DNA from: Microplitis mediator
Lineage: Eukaryota > Arthropoda > Insecta > Hymenoptera > Braconidae
DNA length: 64,000 nucleotides
Reading direction: 5' to 3'
Assembly: GCF_029852145.1 (NCBI RefSeq)
Contig: NC_079979.1
Location: 1,582,501-1,646,500, forward strand
The translations under genes and the position numbers were made by a program. Below are positions 49,151-59,371 of this stretch, one piece after another (within the stretch, counting starts at the first letter, position 1; each line of letters starts with the position of its first letter). The notes under the pieces were generated by a model. It had not been told where the DNA came from, did no database searches, and worked only from the letters and a program-made list of their open reading frames with translations.

Positions 49151-51644
49151 AAAAAAAATCAATAAATAAGATTTTACAATCGATAAACGAGTCCATTGCC
49201 ACCTCAGCCATTTCAATTGGCTAATTGGTTCGGAATATATCGTCGAAGATAGAAATTATAATTAATTAATGTAACGGGACCAAAGTCCACCTCCGTTTCA
49301 CGAGAGGCCGTTACCTTACCCTTTCGGGAATACACGGGTTACGGGGTATAATCTCTGCCCCCGCCCAGATGGCACTCTTAGACGAAAAATATAGTCGATT
49401 AACGACTTAGGTATATACATAAAATTATATATAATTGAACAGATTCACAACTATTTTGTCGTGCAATATATGCACTTAATATTTAAATATATATAAGGGC
49501 AGTTGAATAAATTAAGACTCGGCTCAGTTAAGTTTTATTGTTGAGTTTATTTTGTACTAGTGATAGACGTGTTGACGATACAGTGCATTGATGGTAACTT
49601 ACTTACAGACTTAGAAAATGATTTGGTTATACAAATTTTAAAGGATGCGAAAAACTAGAGAGGGTTTACAATTTTGGTGAAAGGAAAATTAACACGAGTG
49701 ATTGGTAAATAAGGAAAGGAAAGGGAAAAAGGGGCTGTAGAAAGTCGTACGTAGGTGGCTCAGTTGAGACGGACCCAAGAGGCTAAAGGAGCGCTGAGAG
49801 GTTGAATGTCATAACTTACAAAATGTCATTTTACTTAAATATTACTTAAATAAAATTCACAAATTTCTTAAACGTAAATATATAAAAAATATTTGAAAAT
49901 GCCGGGTTATTTTCCCAGGTTGCAATAAAAGATGCGAGACCCAAACGGTCGGATTGCAGAGCAAAAAAATCTGTCTATCGGTTGACCCTGCGGGCCATCC
50001 CCAAAACTTCTCGCTGTTTTCGAGCTCCTCGAGCTCGAATTATTGTTGTGGATACATTTTCGAGCTTTTCGAGCTCGAAAATACTTTTGTGTGCCATTGT
50101 TTTCGAAAAAAACCGATATTAGCATTTCTTTCTCCCACGATATCTCAGGAACGAATTGACCGATTTTGATGGTTGAGGCGGCAATCGGCGTATTTTATTG
50201 AGTTCTAGAGCTGACAAAATTTTGAAATTGTTTAGTTGAGTCGTTTCGAAGATATTCGCAAAAAACCGTTTTTTACCGTTTCTTTTGCCCGCGATAACTG
50301 TCGAACGAATTATCCGATTGAGATGGCTAAGGCGGCAATCGACGCGTTTTAGTGAGTTCTAGAGCTGATTAGATTTTAAAGTCAATCGTTCGAGTTGTTT
50401 CTAAGAAATCAATAAAAAACTAAAAAAAAAATTTTTTTTGTTCCGTAATTCGCCAATATTTTCGAGTCTACTTGATCAAATGATCTGAAATTTTCAGAAA
50501 AGTTGATGGCCAACAAGCTCTTTCGATTGCCGCCTTAACCATCCAAATCGGTTCATTAGTTAAAAAGTTATAGACCGGTCACACACATACATACATACAG
50601 GCACTCGGACATCATTCTAAAAATAGTCAGAATAGCTTCCTAGGACCTTAGAACGTCGACATCTGATGAAATTTCGATTTTCGCAAATCGGGGTGAAAAC
50701 AATAACTTCCCAATTTTTCGAAAAACGTCGATTTTCTTAGCGGGAAGTTAAAAATTTCAGCGCAAAGTCATAAAAAAGAAGCCAAATTTAGAATTTTTTT
50801 TATTTTCAATCGAAAAAAAAAAAATATAAAGGAAAGTCTTCTGATCGATTTTAAGAGCTTGACATTAAAATAAAAATAACTAGAAAACAATGCGGAATTC
50901 GGAAAAACTGTACTCAAAATAACTTCTAGGGAATAAAATTGTCTACAAAAAAGGTCCGATGATATTTTGTAATAGGTCTGATAGTTTCGCCGGAAAAGTA
51001 AGAAAACCTCAAAATTTAATATGAATTCGACTTCAACCTCAAATAACTTTTGAACAAATAGATTTATCAAAAAATGATAAGAATCTTTTTTTGTAGAGCA
51101 TTCGATTCCCTACAAAAATATGCCTGCCAATTATTCCTATGACGCATCGTTAGCTACTTATAAAAATCAGAAGACGTAAAAAAAATTTTTTCCATGTTAT
51201 TCTTATGGAAAATAGAAAAGTGCGATGAGGAACCTCTTAATGTTAATATTAAGAGCTCTCATTTTCATAGGCGTCTTTTTTTATCTAAATGAAACTTTGG
51301 AACCTGTTTCAGAGAAAAAAAAAATTTGTTATTTTTTGGATCACTCTAGTGTTTAGAAGCTTTACCTTCAGCTCAGGTAGGCAATTATACCCGGGGGTCA
51401 GAATGTTTCACTTTCCTCCTTTGGTATGTAATATACTATTAATATTTTTAAAAAATCAATTAGTAAAAACATTAAAATTTTTAATCAAATATCTGACGTC
51501 AATCATCAACAACATTTCGACTCTTAGTCTCAGTTCTCGATAATATTTCGTTATTAGGTCTAATACTTGACATTCATTGTTTTTTTTATAAATAAATTAT
51601 CATTTAATAATTCGATAAGCTATAAATGATATAATATCCTATAA
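49151..51644. other. Gene-free stretch of dispersed repeats
   Basis: TGTAACGGGACCAAAGTCC at 49271 looks like the start of a Ty3/gypsy-type LTR, but no partner was found. 50100-50750 is the dispersed repeat also seen at 33790-34140 (ACATACATACATACAGGCAC, CGCAAATCGGGGTGAAAAC). 50880-51300 is a decayed relative of the 26796-27763 fold-back. No coding exon. Confidence 0.35.
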
Positions 51645-53555
51645 TTATTTATCAATCATATTTGTTTTCACCGAGTTCAAATCGTACATCATAGTATTGG
51701 GATCTCTGGCGTAATATTTTATATCACCACATTCACCGTAAGAAGTCGAATCATTTGGATCGCTGTTAGAAGTGCCGACAAGTATTGGCTGGCGGTCACG
51801 TGTTACCACGAACTTTTCATTATCTATGATCGACTTAACAGTGTAATTTTTGCTATCGCATTTGAATGTTAAAGTGTCCTCGCTATCAAGCATGACATGA
51901 CTATTAATACCATCTCGGACGAGCATACGCCAAGTGAAATATTTTGTCTCTCCTGATCTGATAACAAAGTCTCCATTTTTATTGCTACCAGCTACGTCAT
52001 TGATCGCCAATTCGTTGATGGTATCTTTCCAAATGAACTTCAAATTTTTACCACAGTTGTTATGAATTTTATAATAAGCTTCTAGTCCATGAGTCGTGAC
52101 AACGGCAGCTTCACTTACCAAACAACTGGTTCCTCCGTAAACATCATGGAAGTCGTAGGTATTCTTCCAAAACATGAGATTGTGGTCCATTAACCTGCCG
52201 ATGAACGAATTAACGTTCTTACAACAAAATGACTTTGTCGTGCTGTGTTTGGCAGCAAGTAATTCCTTATAACCACCACCAGGTATATCAGGAATCAGCA
52301 AACCTGGTTCGGTCTTCAAGGTATCCCAGGTCAGTGTGCGTTCATAGTCTTTACCTGCAATATAAATTCGACGCAACTGGACCCATCCAAGGGCAAACTG
52401 ACCTTTGGCTTGTGGATCTGTTTCATAGGCTGCGATTCCTCGTCTCTGAACCCTTACAGAGATCATAAAGTCATCGGCCTTGAATACACCCAGTCCGATA
52501 AAGGGCATCAGTGCAATGGTATTAAAACCACCTTTTGTTCCGGTTATGTTCCACCATTTTCTAGTGTTGTATCTAGAACCGTTTCGGCCAAATAGTCCTA
52601 ACTGGAGCCAGGGCATGTCAGGATGTAACAATTTATCAAGCATATTACGTGCCACTTGTTGGATATTTGAAGGAAATCCAAATGATTTATAAACTTCCTC
52701 ATAGAAACCATACATTGTTACAAAGTAAGAAAAGGTTGCAACGTTACGGTGTTCAATGTAAGAACCGTCTGCGTAGGCTCCATTTTTTATATTTGATCCT
52801 TCATTATACTTTATGTTAAGTACACGAATTAGTTTCTGAAATTTATCATAATTTTTGTCAGTTTCTAAGTAAAATAGCTTTTTATCATAGTAGTAAGTGC
52901 CACATAATCTCGGGATGCTCAAATACACAACATTGATTCCTCCATGAATTTGGCCATTTGATACGTCGAGGTCCGTATTCATGCGCATAATTAGTTTATA
53001 AGAATCAAATTTAATATTATCATCAGGTCCCAAATAAATGTACATTATTAGTAATTTAGTCATTCTAACGCTGAATGCAAACCAATTTTCACCCCATGGA
53101 AATTTTTGTTTCGGAAGGATGATTGTTTTGAACTTTTCCAAAATGCGTCGTATTATATCTTCAACGATTTGTAAGTATCTTGATGAATATTTCGGCCAAC
53201 GTTTGTAGAGCACGATTAATTTAATACCAAACTCGCACAAATCACCGAAATTTGTTTCTGTTGTCCAACATTTAGCAAATAACTTATGTGGTATCGATTC
53301 GTAGTCCATAGCGTTGGTCATGAAGACGTAAGAGCTGGCAGCATTTAATTCATGTTGGTCGAGCGACAGGTGAGTCCCGAATGATGCTTCAGACAACATT
53401 GCTGCTCTTATTTTGGAAACTTGCAGGTATTTAGTGATGGCGTCATTGATAAGTACTGCCAAGGTCGCTATAGCAATAATCAGGAGGTAAAGTATTAATA
53501 AGAGCTTATACTTTCGAACGATATGCTTTGACTGGGGAAATTTTAGTAAGGTCAT
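51645..53555 (-). CDS. ODV-E66-like protein 1 (lyase residues retained)
   Basis: Intronless, 636 aa. N-terminal hydrophobic anchor at about residues 17-37 (LLLILYLLIIAIATLAVLI), as in baculovirus ODV-E66, whose N-terminus carries it to the inner nuclear membrane and the virion envelope. The rest is the PL8/PL23-like lyase fold: SKIRAAM, NWFAFSVRMTKLL, GGINVVYLSIPRLCG, YADGSYIEH, later RVQRRGIAAYE, LGWVQLRRIY and a beta-rich tail with EAAVVTTHGLEAYYKI. Candidate catalytic Asn (GGIN), His (SYIEH) and Tyr eight residues after the His are all present, matching the spacing I recall for ODV-E66. Bracovirus-bearing wasps hold expanded odv-e66 families from an ancestral nudivirus. TTATTTATTAG lies about 20 bases before the ATG. 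Divergent to the genes at 54652 and 57120. Confidence 0.82.
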   Translation of the reverse strand: MTLLKFPQSKHIVRKYKLLLILYLLIIAIATLAVLINDAITKYLQVSKIRAAMLSEASFGTHLSLDQHELNAASSYVFMTNAMDYESIPHKLFAKCWTTETNFGDLCEFGIKLIVLYKRWPKYSSRYLQIVEDIIRRILEKFKTIILPKQKFPWGENWFAFSVRMTKLLIMYIYLGPDDNIKFDSYKLIMRMNTDLDVSNGQIHGGINVVYLSIPRLCGTYYYDKKLFYLETDKNYDKFQKLIRVLNIKYNEGSNIKNGAYADGSYIEHRNVATFSYFVTMYGFYEEVYKSFGFPSNIQQVARNMLDKLLHPDMPWLQLGLFGRNGSRYNTRKWWNITGTKGGFNTIALMPFIGLGVFKADDFMISVRVQRRGIAAYETDPQAKGQFALGWVQLRRIYIAGKDYERTLTWDTLKTEPGLLIPDIPGGGYKELLAAKHSTTKSFCCKNVNSFIGRLMDHNLMFWKNTYDFHDVYGGTSCLVSEAAVVTTHGLEAYYKIHNNCGKNLKFIWKDTINELAINDVAGSNKNGDFVIRSGETKYFTWRMLVRDGINSHVMLDSEDTLTFKCDSKNYTVKSIIDNEKFVVTRDRQPILVGTSNSDPNDSTSYGECGDIKYYARDPNTMMYDLNSVKTNMIDK

Positions 53556-54276
53556 TTTTATCTTCTAATAAATAAGACAATAATTTGAAAAATTATAAGC
53601 CAGTTTGTTGGGAATAAGATGAGGTCACGTCTTACAATTTTTCCTCAATGGGGTCCACTGACTAGTACAGGGAACTGATGCATTGGATCGGCCTGACCCC
53701 CGAGCTGTAGTTGGATCTAACATGCTAATGGGGTTTAGTCTTCAAATACACCTCCTGATTATGTCGATTTTTGGTCGCTTGATGATGTTTTAGACTAGAT
53801 GTGCCACTTAAGGGGGGGGGGGGGGGGGTAAGGATACTCGCAGGGCGTATGTACTCGATATGAGTAAAGCGAGAACCCCCGGAAGACGCAAAGCAGCTAC
53901 GTTGTATTGGTTAATATCATTGGTCAGTCTGCTAGTGATCTTCCGATGGTTGGTAACTTCGTTAACGGTCATCAGTTTTCTTCTAGGTTACAGCCATTTT
54001 ACTGAGTAGTGTAGACCTCGTTCTGCCACCAAGAGTACAAGTTATTACGATATCACCATGAATAAGTAAATATCAATTATTCAATCGAGATTTTGAAAAT
54101 TACTTTATAATTTCGTACCTTGACTTTGTCGCTGACGTCAGTTCTTAACAAATACGAGTTATACGAATTCGAAAAATTGATAAAAAGAAAAATGTCTCGC
54201 TCATTATAGAAACGGTACAAAATAAATTATAAGTCATAGCTGTAATTATTTTGGAAAACAATTTCAAAAAAATAAT
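53556..54276. other. Intergenic spacer between divergent odv-e66-like genes
   Basis: No gene. A run of 17 G at 53812-53828 and unassigned moderate-GC sequence. CTCATTATAGAAACG at 54198 looks like a degenerate first copy of the motif repeated downstream. Confidence 0.4.
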
Positions 54277-54645
54277 CGCTTATTATAGTAAAGTAAAGTT
54301 TATGACAAATCGCGCTTGTTCTAGCAACATAAATTTTGTGAAAAAAAATTTTCTAAAAGTAATCGCTTATTATAGTAAAGTAAAATTTATAACGAATCGC
54401 GCTTGTTCTAGCAACATAAATTTTGTGAAAAAAAATTTTCTAAAAATAATCGCTTATTATAGTAAAGTAAAGTTTATAACAAATCGCGCTTGTTCTAGCA
54501 ACATAAATTTTATGAAAAAAAAATTTCTAAAAGTAATCGCTTATTATAGTAAAGTAAAATAAAAAACAAATTTACCTGCTTTCTGTTAACGTAATTATCT
54601 TCAAAATAAATTTATCAACATATCTTGCTTATTATAGTAAAGTAA
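54277..54645 (+). promoter_or_regulatory. Five direct repeats (87 bp) carrying TTATTATAGTAAAGTAA, ahead of odv-e66-like 2
   Basis: GCTTATTATAGTAAAGTAA occurs near 54279, 54366, 54453, 54540 and 54627. The first four are embedded in 87-bp units that also share AATCGCGCTTGTTCTAGC. The last copy ends just before the ATG at 54652. The TTATAGTA core resembles motifs I recall being described upstream of nudivirus late genes (memory, not checked). The open frame through the array exists because 87 is a multiple of 3. Confidence 0.6.
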
Positions 54646-54651
54646 TAAACA

Positions 54652-56433
54652 ATGAAAGTGATTGGAAAAAAAGTTAAAATAATCGGTATAGTCGTAGCAG
54701 TTATACTGATCATCGCTGGGGTGACTGCTGTAGCAATGTTGATGCGTAGATCATTACCAGACCCGGAGACCGTTCGTAAAATTCGAAGTGCAATGCAAGT
54801 AGGTCCATCTTATATAAGTAAGGCTCACCAGGATAATATTGATAGAAAAAGAGCTATCGCGAACTTTGCGAATGATGCATTTCCCGAGTGGACCACCAAG
54901 GAAGAAGAATTTAATAAGCTCACACTATTTGCCATCGAATTACTGGAGTTGAATGTAACGAGAGATGCTCTATCCCTGTGTCGATCAATAGTAGAATCAA
55001 TTATAAACAGTATAATTAGTCGATTACAGTTAATACCTGGTCCTTTGACCGCAATTCCGTGGGGCAAAAATTGGTACCCATTTTCGATTTACGTGACTCG
55101 GTTGTTTGTAACGTATGAATACCTCGGCGACGATTCTAACCTCAAAAGGAAATGTCATGATCAATTGATAAGAATTACTCCCTATATTGGTGTGTCTTTT
55201 CAATCGACTCGCGAAGGTGAAAACTTATTTTACATGGCGGTAGCACGTCTGTGTTCCAACTATCTATTTGAACCTGATCAATTCATCAAAGATCAGAGTG
55301 ATCCTCAATTTAAAAAACTTGAAGCTTATCTAGAGTTTCCGATAGTAAAAACAAATGAAGTAAAAGAAGGTCGTTATCCTGATGGCTCGTGGATTTACAG
55401 TGAAAATGTCGCTTCATATGCTGAAGCACGTAAATACGGGGAATTTTATGATCGATTGTATCGAATCTTCGGCTTCCCATCGAAAATCAAAGAGGGCGCG
55501 GAGTCAATATTTCCGAAACTGTTGCATCCAAAGATTCCTTACTTACCGTTAGGATTAGTCGGTCGATCTGGCAAAGTTGTAAATTACAAACGCTATCCAA
55601 ATATGACAATTAGTGAAACTGGAGTCTTCGTGATGCCGTTCATGGGTTTTGGTATTTTCAAATCTCCACATTTCCTATTTTATGTGCGGGTTCAGAGGCC
55701 TGGCATCGCAGCTTTCCAAGCTAAGAAATTCAATGGTGACGAGATTGAAAAAAATCCTAATCATCTAGGACTTGGCTGGGTTCAGTTGCGTAAACTGTAT
55801 CGAAATAATTATGCAACTCGCACCGATAAGATAGTTGAATACACATGGAAAAATTTAAAAATCCAACCGGGTCTATTAACTTTTGCAGATAATGAAGTTA
55901 ACTTCTTAGAAGTATTTAATGTACCAGACGGTAAAAAACCAAAATCTTTCATGACTAAAAGGGAAACATTAAAATCGTACATCGGCCAGTTAAATGCAGA
56001 CAGTGAGGACATCAGTAAAAAATTGCTATTCTGGTTAAATATTTACGATTTTGATGATGTCTACACGGGAGGTTGCGAAGTTACTGAAGCTGCAATTGTT
56101 ACCGATCAAGGATTGCAAGCTTACTATATCATTAACAACAAAACGGGCAAACCGTTGAAATTCATTTGCAAAGACGAACAAACTGAGTGGAAAGTCAAAA
56201 TCAACGATAGCGAGCTAAGTGAAAATTTTCACAACGTGCCTGCAAGTTTGACTACTGAATTTAGCTGGCGAGTTCTTCAAAGTGATGATATTGACTACAA
56301 AGTTAGATATGTGCGTGGTGTAATGACCTTTAAATTTCAAACAAAGGAATACAAGATTGAGGCCTCTCCCCTGTCTGGAACCTACGTTGTTAAAGATGAG
56401 GATGATAAGGATGTTGTAAAAGGTTCTATGTAA
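54652..56433 (+). CDS. ODV-E66-like protein 2 (active-site residues changed)
   Basis: Intronless, 593 aa. N-terminal anchor at about residues 8-31 (IIGIVVAVILIIAGVTAVAML), then VRKIRSAMQVG and the family scaffold: NWYPFSIYVTRLF, GENLFYMAVARLCSN, YPDGSWIYS, RVQRPGIAAFQ, LGWVQLRKLY, NIYDFDDVY, EAAIVTDQGLQAYYII. The DGS motif is followed by Ser where gene 1 has His, and the Tyr position holds Glu. The candidate Asn is kept. It is therefore likely a non-catalytic member. The C-terminus is shorter than in genes 1 and 3, lacking the final Arg/Asn/Pro-rich YDL-type end. Tandem with the next gene, 690 bases apart, both plus strand. Confidence 0.82.
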   Translation: MKVIGKKVKIIGIVVAVILIIAGVTAVAMLMRRSLPDPETVRKIRSAMQVGPSYISKAHQDNIDRKRAIANFANDAFPEWTTKEEEFNKLTLFAIELLELNVTRDALSLCRSIVESIINSIISRLQLIPGPLTAIPWGKNWYPFSIYVTRLFVTYEYLGDDSNLKRKCHDQLIRITPYIGVSFQSTREGENLFYMAVARLCSNYLFEPDQFIKDQSDPQFKKLEAYLEFPIVKTNEVKEGRYPDGSWIYSENVASYAEARKYGEFYDRLYRIFGFPSKIKEGAESIFPKLLHPKIPYLPLGLVGRSGKVVNYKRYPNMTISETGVFVMPFMGFGIFKSPHFLFYVRVQRPGIAAFQAKKFNGDEIEKNPNHLGLGWVQLRKLYRNNYATRTDKIVEYTWKNLKIQPGLLTFADNEVNFLEVFNVPDGKKPKSFMTKRETLKSYIGQLNADSEDISKKLLFWLNIYDFDDVYTGGCEVTEAAIVTDQGLQAYYIINNKTGKPLKFICKDEQTEWKVKINDSELSENFHNVPASLTTEFSWRVLQSDDIDYKVRYVRGVMTFKFQTKEYKIEASPLSGTYVVKDEDDKDVVKGSM

Positions 56434-57119
56434 AATATTTCGTAAGCGTAATCGACGTATGGCTTCAAACGACAGGCAGATAATTTTATGAGAAACCTTA
56501 ATTAGAAATTGATTATTAATGAAACAATTTGAGAATATTGAATTTTTTTTTTATTTACTATCGATAAGAGTGAACAATCTGTGATACTATGATCGGTAAA
56601 TTTATGTGATGTCTTCAATTACAGATTGCTGGTAACAATTATCAGAAATTGTTTTCCGGTCGTTTTCTAAGGAAGACAAAGTAGAGACCGGGTTCCCTCA
56701 TGGCCTAGTGGTACGTCGACGAATACATGGAATTGGCGCTATGAGAGAACTTACCAATCCAGCATGAGTGCAACCAAATGCTTGGATTTCCATGGGACTG
56801 GACTCTTAGTGGCTGTTGGATTGGTCCTACACTCAAAGGATCATACTCACCCTTTATGACTAGGAAAGACGCCTCGTGTAGAGTTCGCACCCAAAATGAG
56901 CGAAGAAACGGTTCTACAAGAAGTCATTAGAAAAAATCGATCTCCAATCAGCTTCGTATCCTCGAATACTCAACGAGCTCTAGGGCTTCTATAAGACATC
57001 GAATTATTCCAAGCTTATATTTTAAGTTTTTCATTAGGAACATTTTTCAATAAAAATAATAGATAAATTTTTTTAGTTAAATAATGATTATATTATAGAG
57101 GACAAACAATTTAGTTAAA
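56434..57119. other. Spacer between odv-e66-like 2 and 3
   Basis: No gene. ATTATATTATAGAGG at 57087-57101, about 20 bases before the next ATG, contains the TTATAG core found upstream of gene 2. Confidence 0.4.
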
Positions 57120-58988
57120 ATGTCACTGTCAAGTATAATTCTTTTTATAGTAGTAATAATATTGATTGTCTACGTATACAATGGCTTCAATTTCACCAGT
57201 AGCACAGTAGAAAATGAAGAAATTGAATCAAATGATCAAAATAATTTAAATGAACAAAATACACTTAATGAACAAAATAATTTAAATGGACAAAATAAAC
57301 CAGATGAACGACAGATAGAAAAAATTCGTGCGGCATTCAAAGCGCCTGGAGAAACTCTATTTACCGGTCCACAAAAGATTGTTCAGAAATATTCATCCTC
57401 AGTCAATAATGTTGAGTCCGAATATCTCAAGTGGGAAACTGATATAACTAAAATGAAGTCATTATGTTTGGATACTATTAAATTACTCGAGTACTATTTG
57501 GTTAATCCAAACCAAACTAAGGCCATTGAGATAGCTGAGTATCTTATACAAAAATTAATAAAAAATTTGAAAGAAAAAAATGATGAAGCATATAGAAAAA
57601 CAAATTGGTGGGAATTTTCTGTTCGAATGACGCGTTTATTCGCAATGTATGTTTATATTGGTAACAAAGAGCATATTAAAACAGAGTGTTACCAACAAGT
57701 AATTGGTCTGATACCAAAAGTTGGTACAACGCTAGATAAAACCATGAATGGTGCATATTTATTATTTACCACGGTACCTCGTCTATGTGTTAACTACGTC
57801 CACGATTTACCGACATTCGAGAGCGACATCACATCTGATGAATTTACCAAGCTTAAAAATTTCTTAAATTTATCACTTATTAATGGAGATGACATCAAGG
57901 ATGGATTCTACGCAGACGGATCTCTACTTATCAACGGTGCCGTAAACTATCGTCCGTTGATGGACGTACAAGATGTTTGCTATACCGTTTACACGGCTTT
58001 TGATTTCAAAAGCAACATCAAGGAGATAGCGTCAGTGGTACTTCCTAAATTAACGCATCCGAGTATTTCTTCGTTTCCCTTAGGTCTTCTTGGTGATAAT
58101 TATAACAGGACTGCGAAAAAATATTGGAAGTTCGAGACGAAGAAATCTGAAATATCTTTGATGCCTTTTATTGGTCTGGGAATATTCAAATGCGATAAGT
58201 TTATAACATACGTTCGGGTTCAGAGACCCGGAATCGCAGCCTATTTAACGGATAGTACTCCCAAAGCTGAATTAGCTGCAGGTTCGGTTCAATTACGCAG
58301 AATTTATCACCAGGGGGATAAATATGCCACATTAGATGATAAAACAATGATAAATGAACCAGGATTACTTACCTTTGATGGTGACACGCCTTTAAATAAG
58401 CTGACCGTTAGTGGAAATAAAAATCCTAAATCTTATCACTGTCAAGAAATCAACTCGTATGTGGGACGTCTCGACGGCTTGTTGTTTTGGAAGAATTCGT
58501 ACAATTTCAAAGAGGTTTATGGTGGAGATGTGATCGTTAAAGAAGCTGGTGTAGTTACAGAACACGGTATGCAAGCTTATTACATTATCAATAATACATG
58601 CGGGAAAACTTTGAAATTTTGCTGGAAAGATGATGTTCATACCTTTGAAAATAATGCGGTTGATCCTCCAGTATTAGAAAAGTTTGTAAAAGTTCCCAGC
58701 AGAAACGAGGATACAAGCTTTCGATGGAATATGATGCTTACAAATGATACTTACAAAGTTGAACTCGATAGTGCAGGCAACATGAGCTTTCAATTCGGCC
58801 CAATGAATGACAAATATACTATTAAGGTAACAACAGCTAACGAACAGTATGTCGTAGAACGAGATGGTAAAGAAGCGTTCATTGGAACTTCAAGTAGTAT
58901 TATTAATGGCACTACGAGATGTCTAGTGGGTACAGAAATGAGAGAATATAGGAGAAACCCCGATACATTGATGTACGATATTAAATGA
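57120..58988 (+). CDS. ODV-E66-like protein 3 (active-site residues changed)
   Basis: Intronless, 622 aa. A short anchor at residues 4-20 (SSIILFIVVIILIVYVY) starts almost at the Met. A low-complexity stretch about residues 38-60 follows, with a 7-residue repeat (NLNEQNT/NLNEQNN/NLNGQNK) not seen in the paralogs. Then come IEKIRAAFKAPG, WWEFSVRMTRLF, GAYLLFTTVPRLCVN, YADGSLLIN, RVQRPGIAAYL, AAGSVQLRRIY, EAGVVTEHGMQAYYII and an RNPDTLMYD end shared with gene 1. The Asn, His and Tyr positions are Tyr, Asn and Leu respectively, so lyase activity is unlikely. Confidence 0.82.
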   Translation: MSLSSIILFIVVIILIVYVYNGFNFTSSTVENEEIESNDQNNLNEQNTLNEQNNLNGQNKPDERQIEKIRAAFKAPGETLFTGPQKIVQKYSSSVNNVESEYLKWETDITKMKSLCLDTIKLLEYYLVNPNQTKAIEIAEYLIQKLIKNLKEKNDEAYRKTNWWEFSVRMTRLFAMYVYIGNKEHIKTECYQQVIGLIPKVGTTLDKTMNGAYLLFTTVPRLCVNYVHDLPTFESDITSDEFTKLKNFLNLSLINGDDIKDGFYADGSLLINGAVNYRPLMDVQDVCYTVYTAFDFKSNIKEIASVVLPKLTHPSISSFPLGLLGDNYNRTAKKYWKFETKKSEISLMPFIGLGIFKCDKFITYVRVQRPGIAAYLTDSTPKAELAAGSVQLRRIYHQGDKYATLDDKTMINEPGLLTFDGDTPLNKLTVSGNKNPKSYHCQEINSYVGRLDGLLFWKNSYNFKEVYGGDVIVKEAGVVTEHGMQAYYIINNTCGKTLKFCWKDDVHTFENNAVDPPVLEKFVKVPSRNEDTSFRWNMMLTNDTYKVELDSAGNMSFQFGPMNDKYTIKVTTANEQYVVERDGKEAFIGTSSSIINGTTRCLVGTEMREYRRNPDTLMYDIK

Positions 58989-59371
58989 ATTGAAATTGAA
59001 TAATTGATTATTATACTGTTCATTTTTTTTTGGTTAAATCTGGAATTCAATCTAGGACCTTATTGTTTACTATTCAGCCCGCTAATTCTTGTGAGGGCCC
59101 TGTGTAAGATCTTATAGAAAAGTTTATGAGAACTTGTAGGTTCTCATCAGAAATCCATATCTAACGAACCCATATGGGAATCCAGCTAGACTCCTATGTG
59201 GATTTCCTCATGGCGTTTTCGTACGGATTACTCATATACGCATATCAATGGACGATAGACGTAGAAATTCAGATACCCCAGACTATATAAAGCGTAGTGA
59301 CTAAAGATACAGAAAAAAACCTGTGTTCAGAATAGCCTACCGTGTGTTATCGTGCCGCACGCTTATCCCTT
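58989..59371. other. Intergenic, no gene seen
   Basis: Contains CATATGGGAATCC/CTATGTGGATTTCC-type short repeats and the left half of the dispersed repeat seen whole at 48600-48710. Confidence 0.35.

Noticed and set aside
49271..49850. Ty3/gypsy solo LTR starting TGTAACGGGACC
   Set aside because: Only the start resembles such an LTR; no CA end with flanking duplication or second copy was found.
54251..54562. 103-codon repetitive frame before odv-e66-like 2
   Set aside because: The 87-bp repeat keeps the frame open; the sequence reads better as a promoter array.
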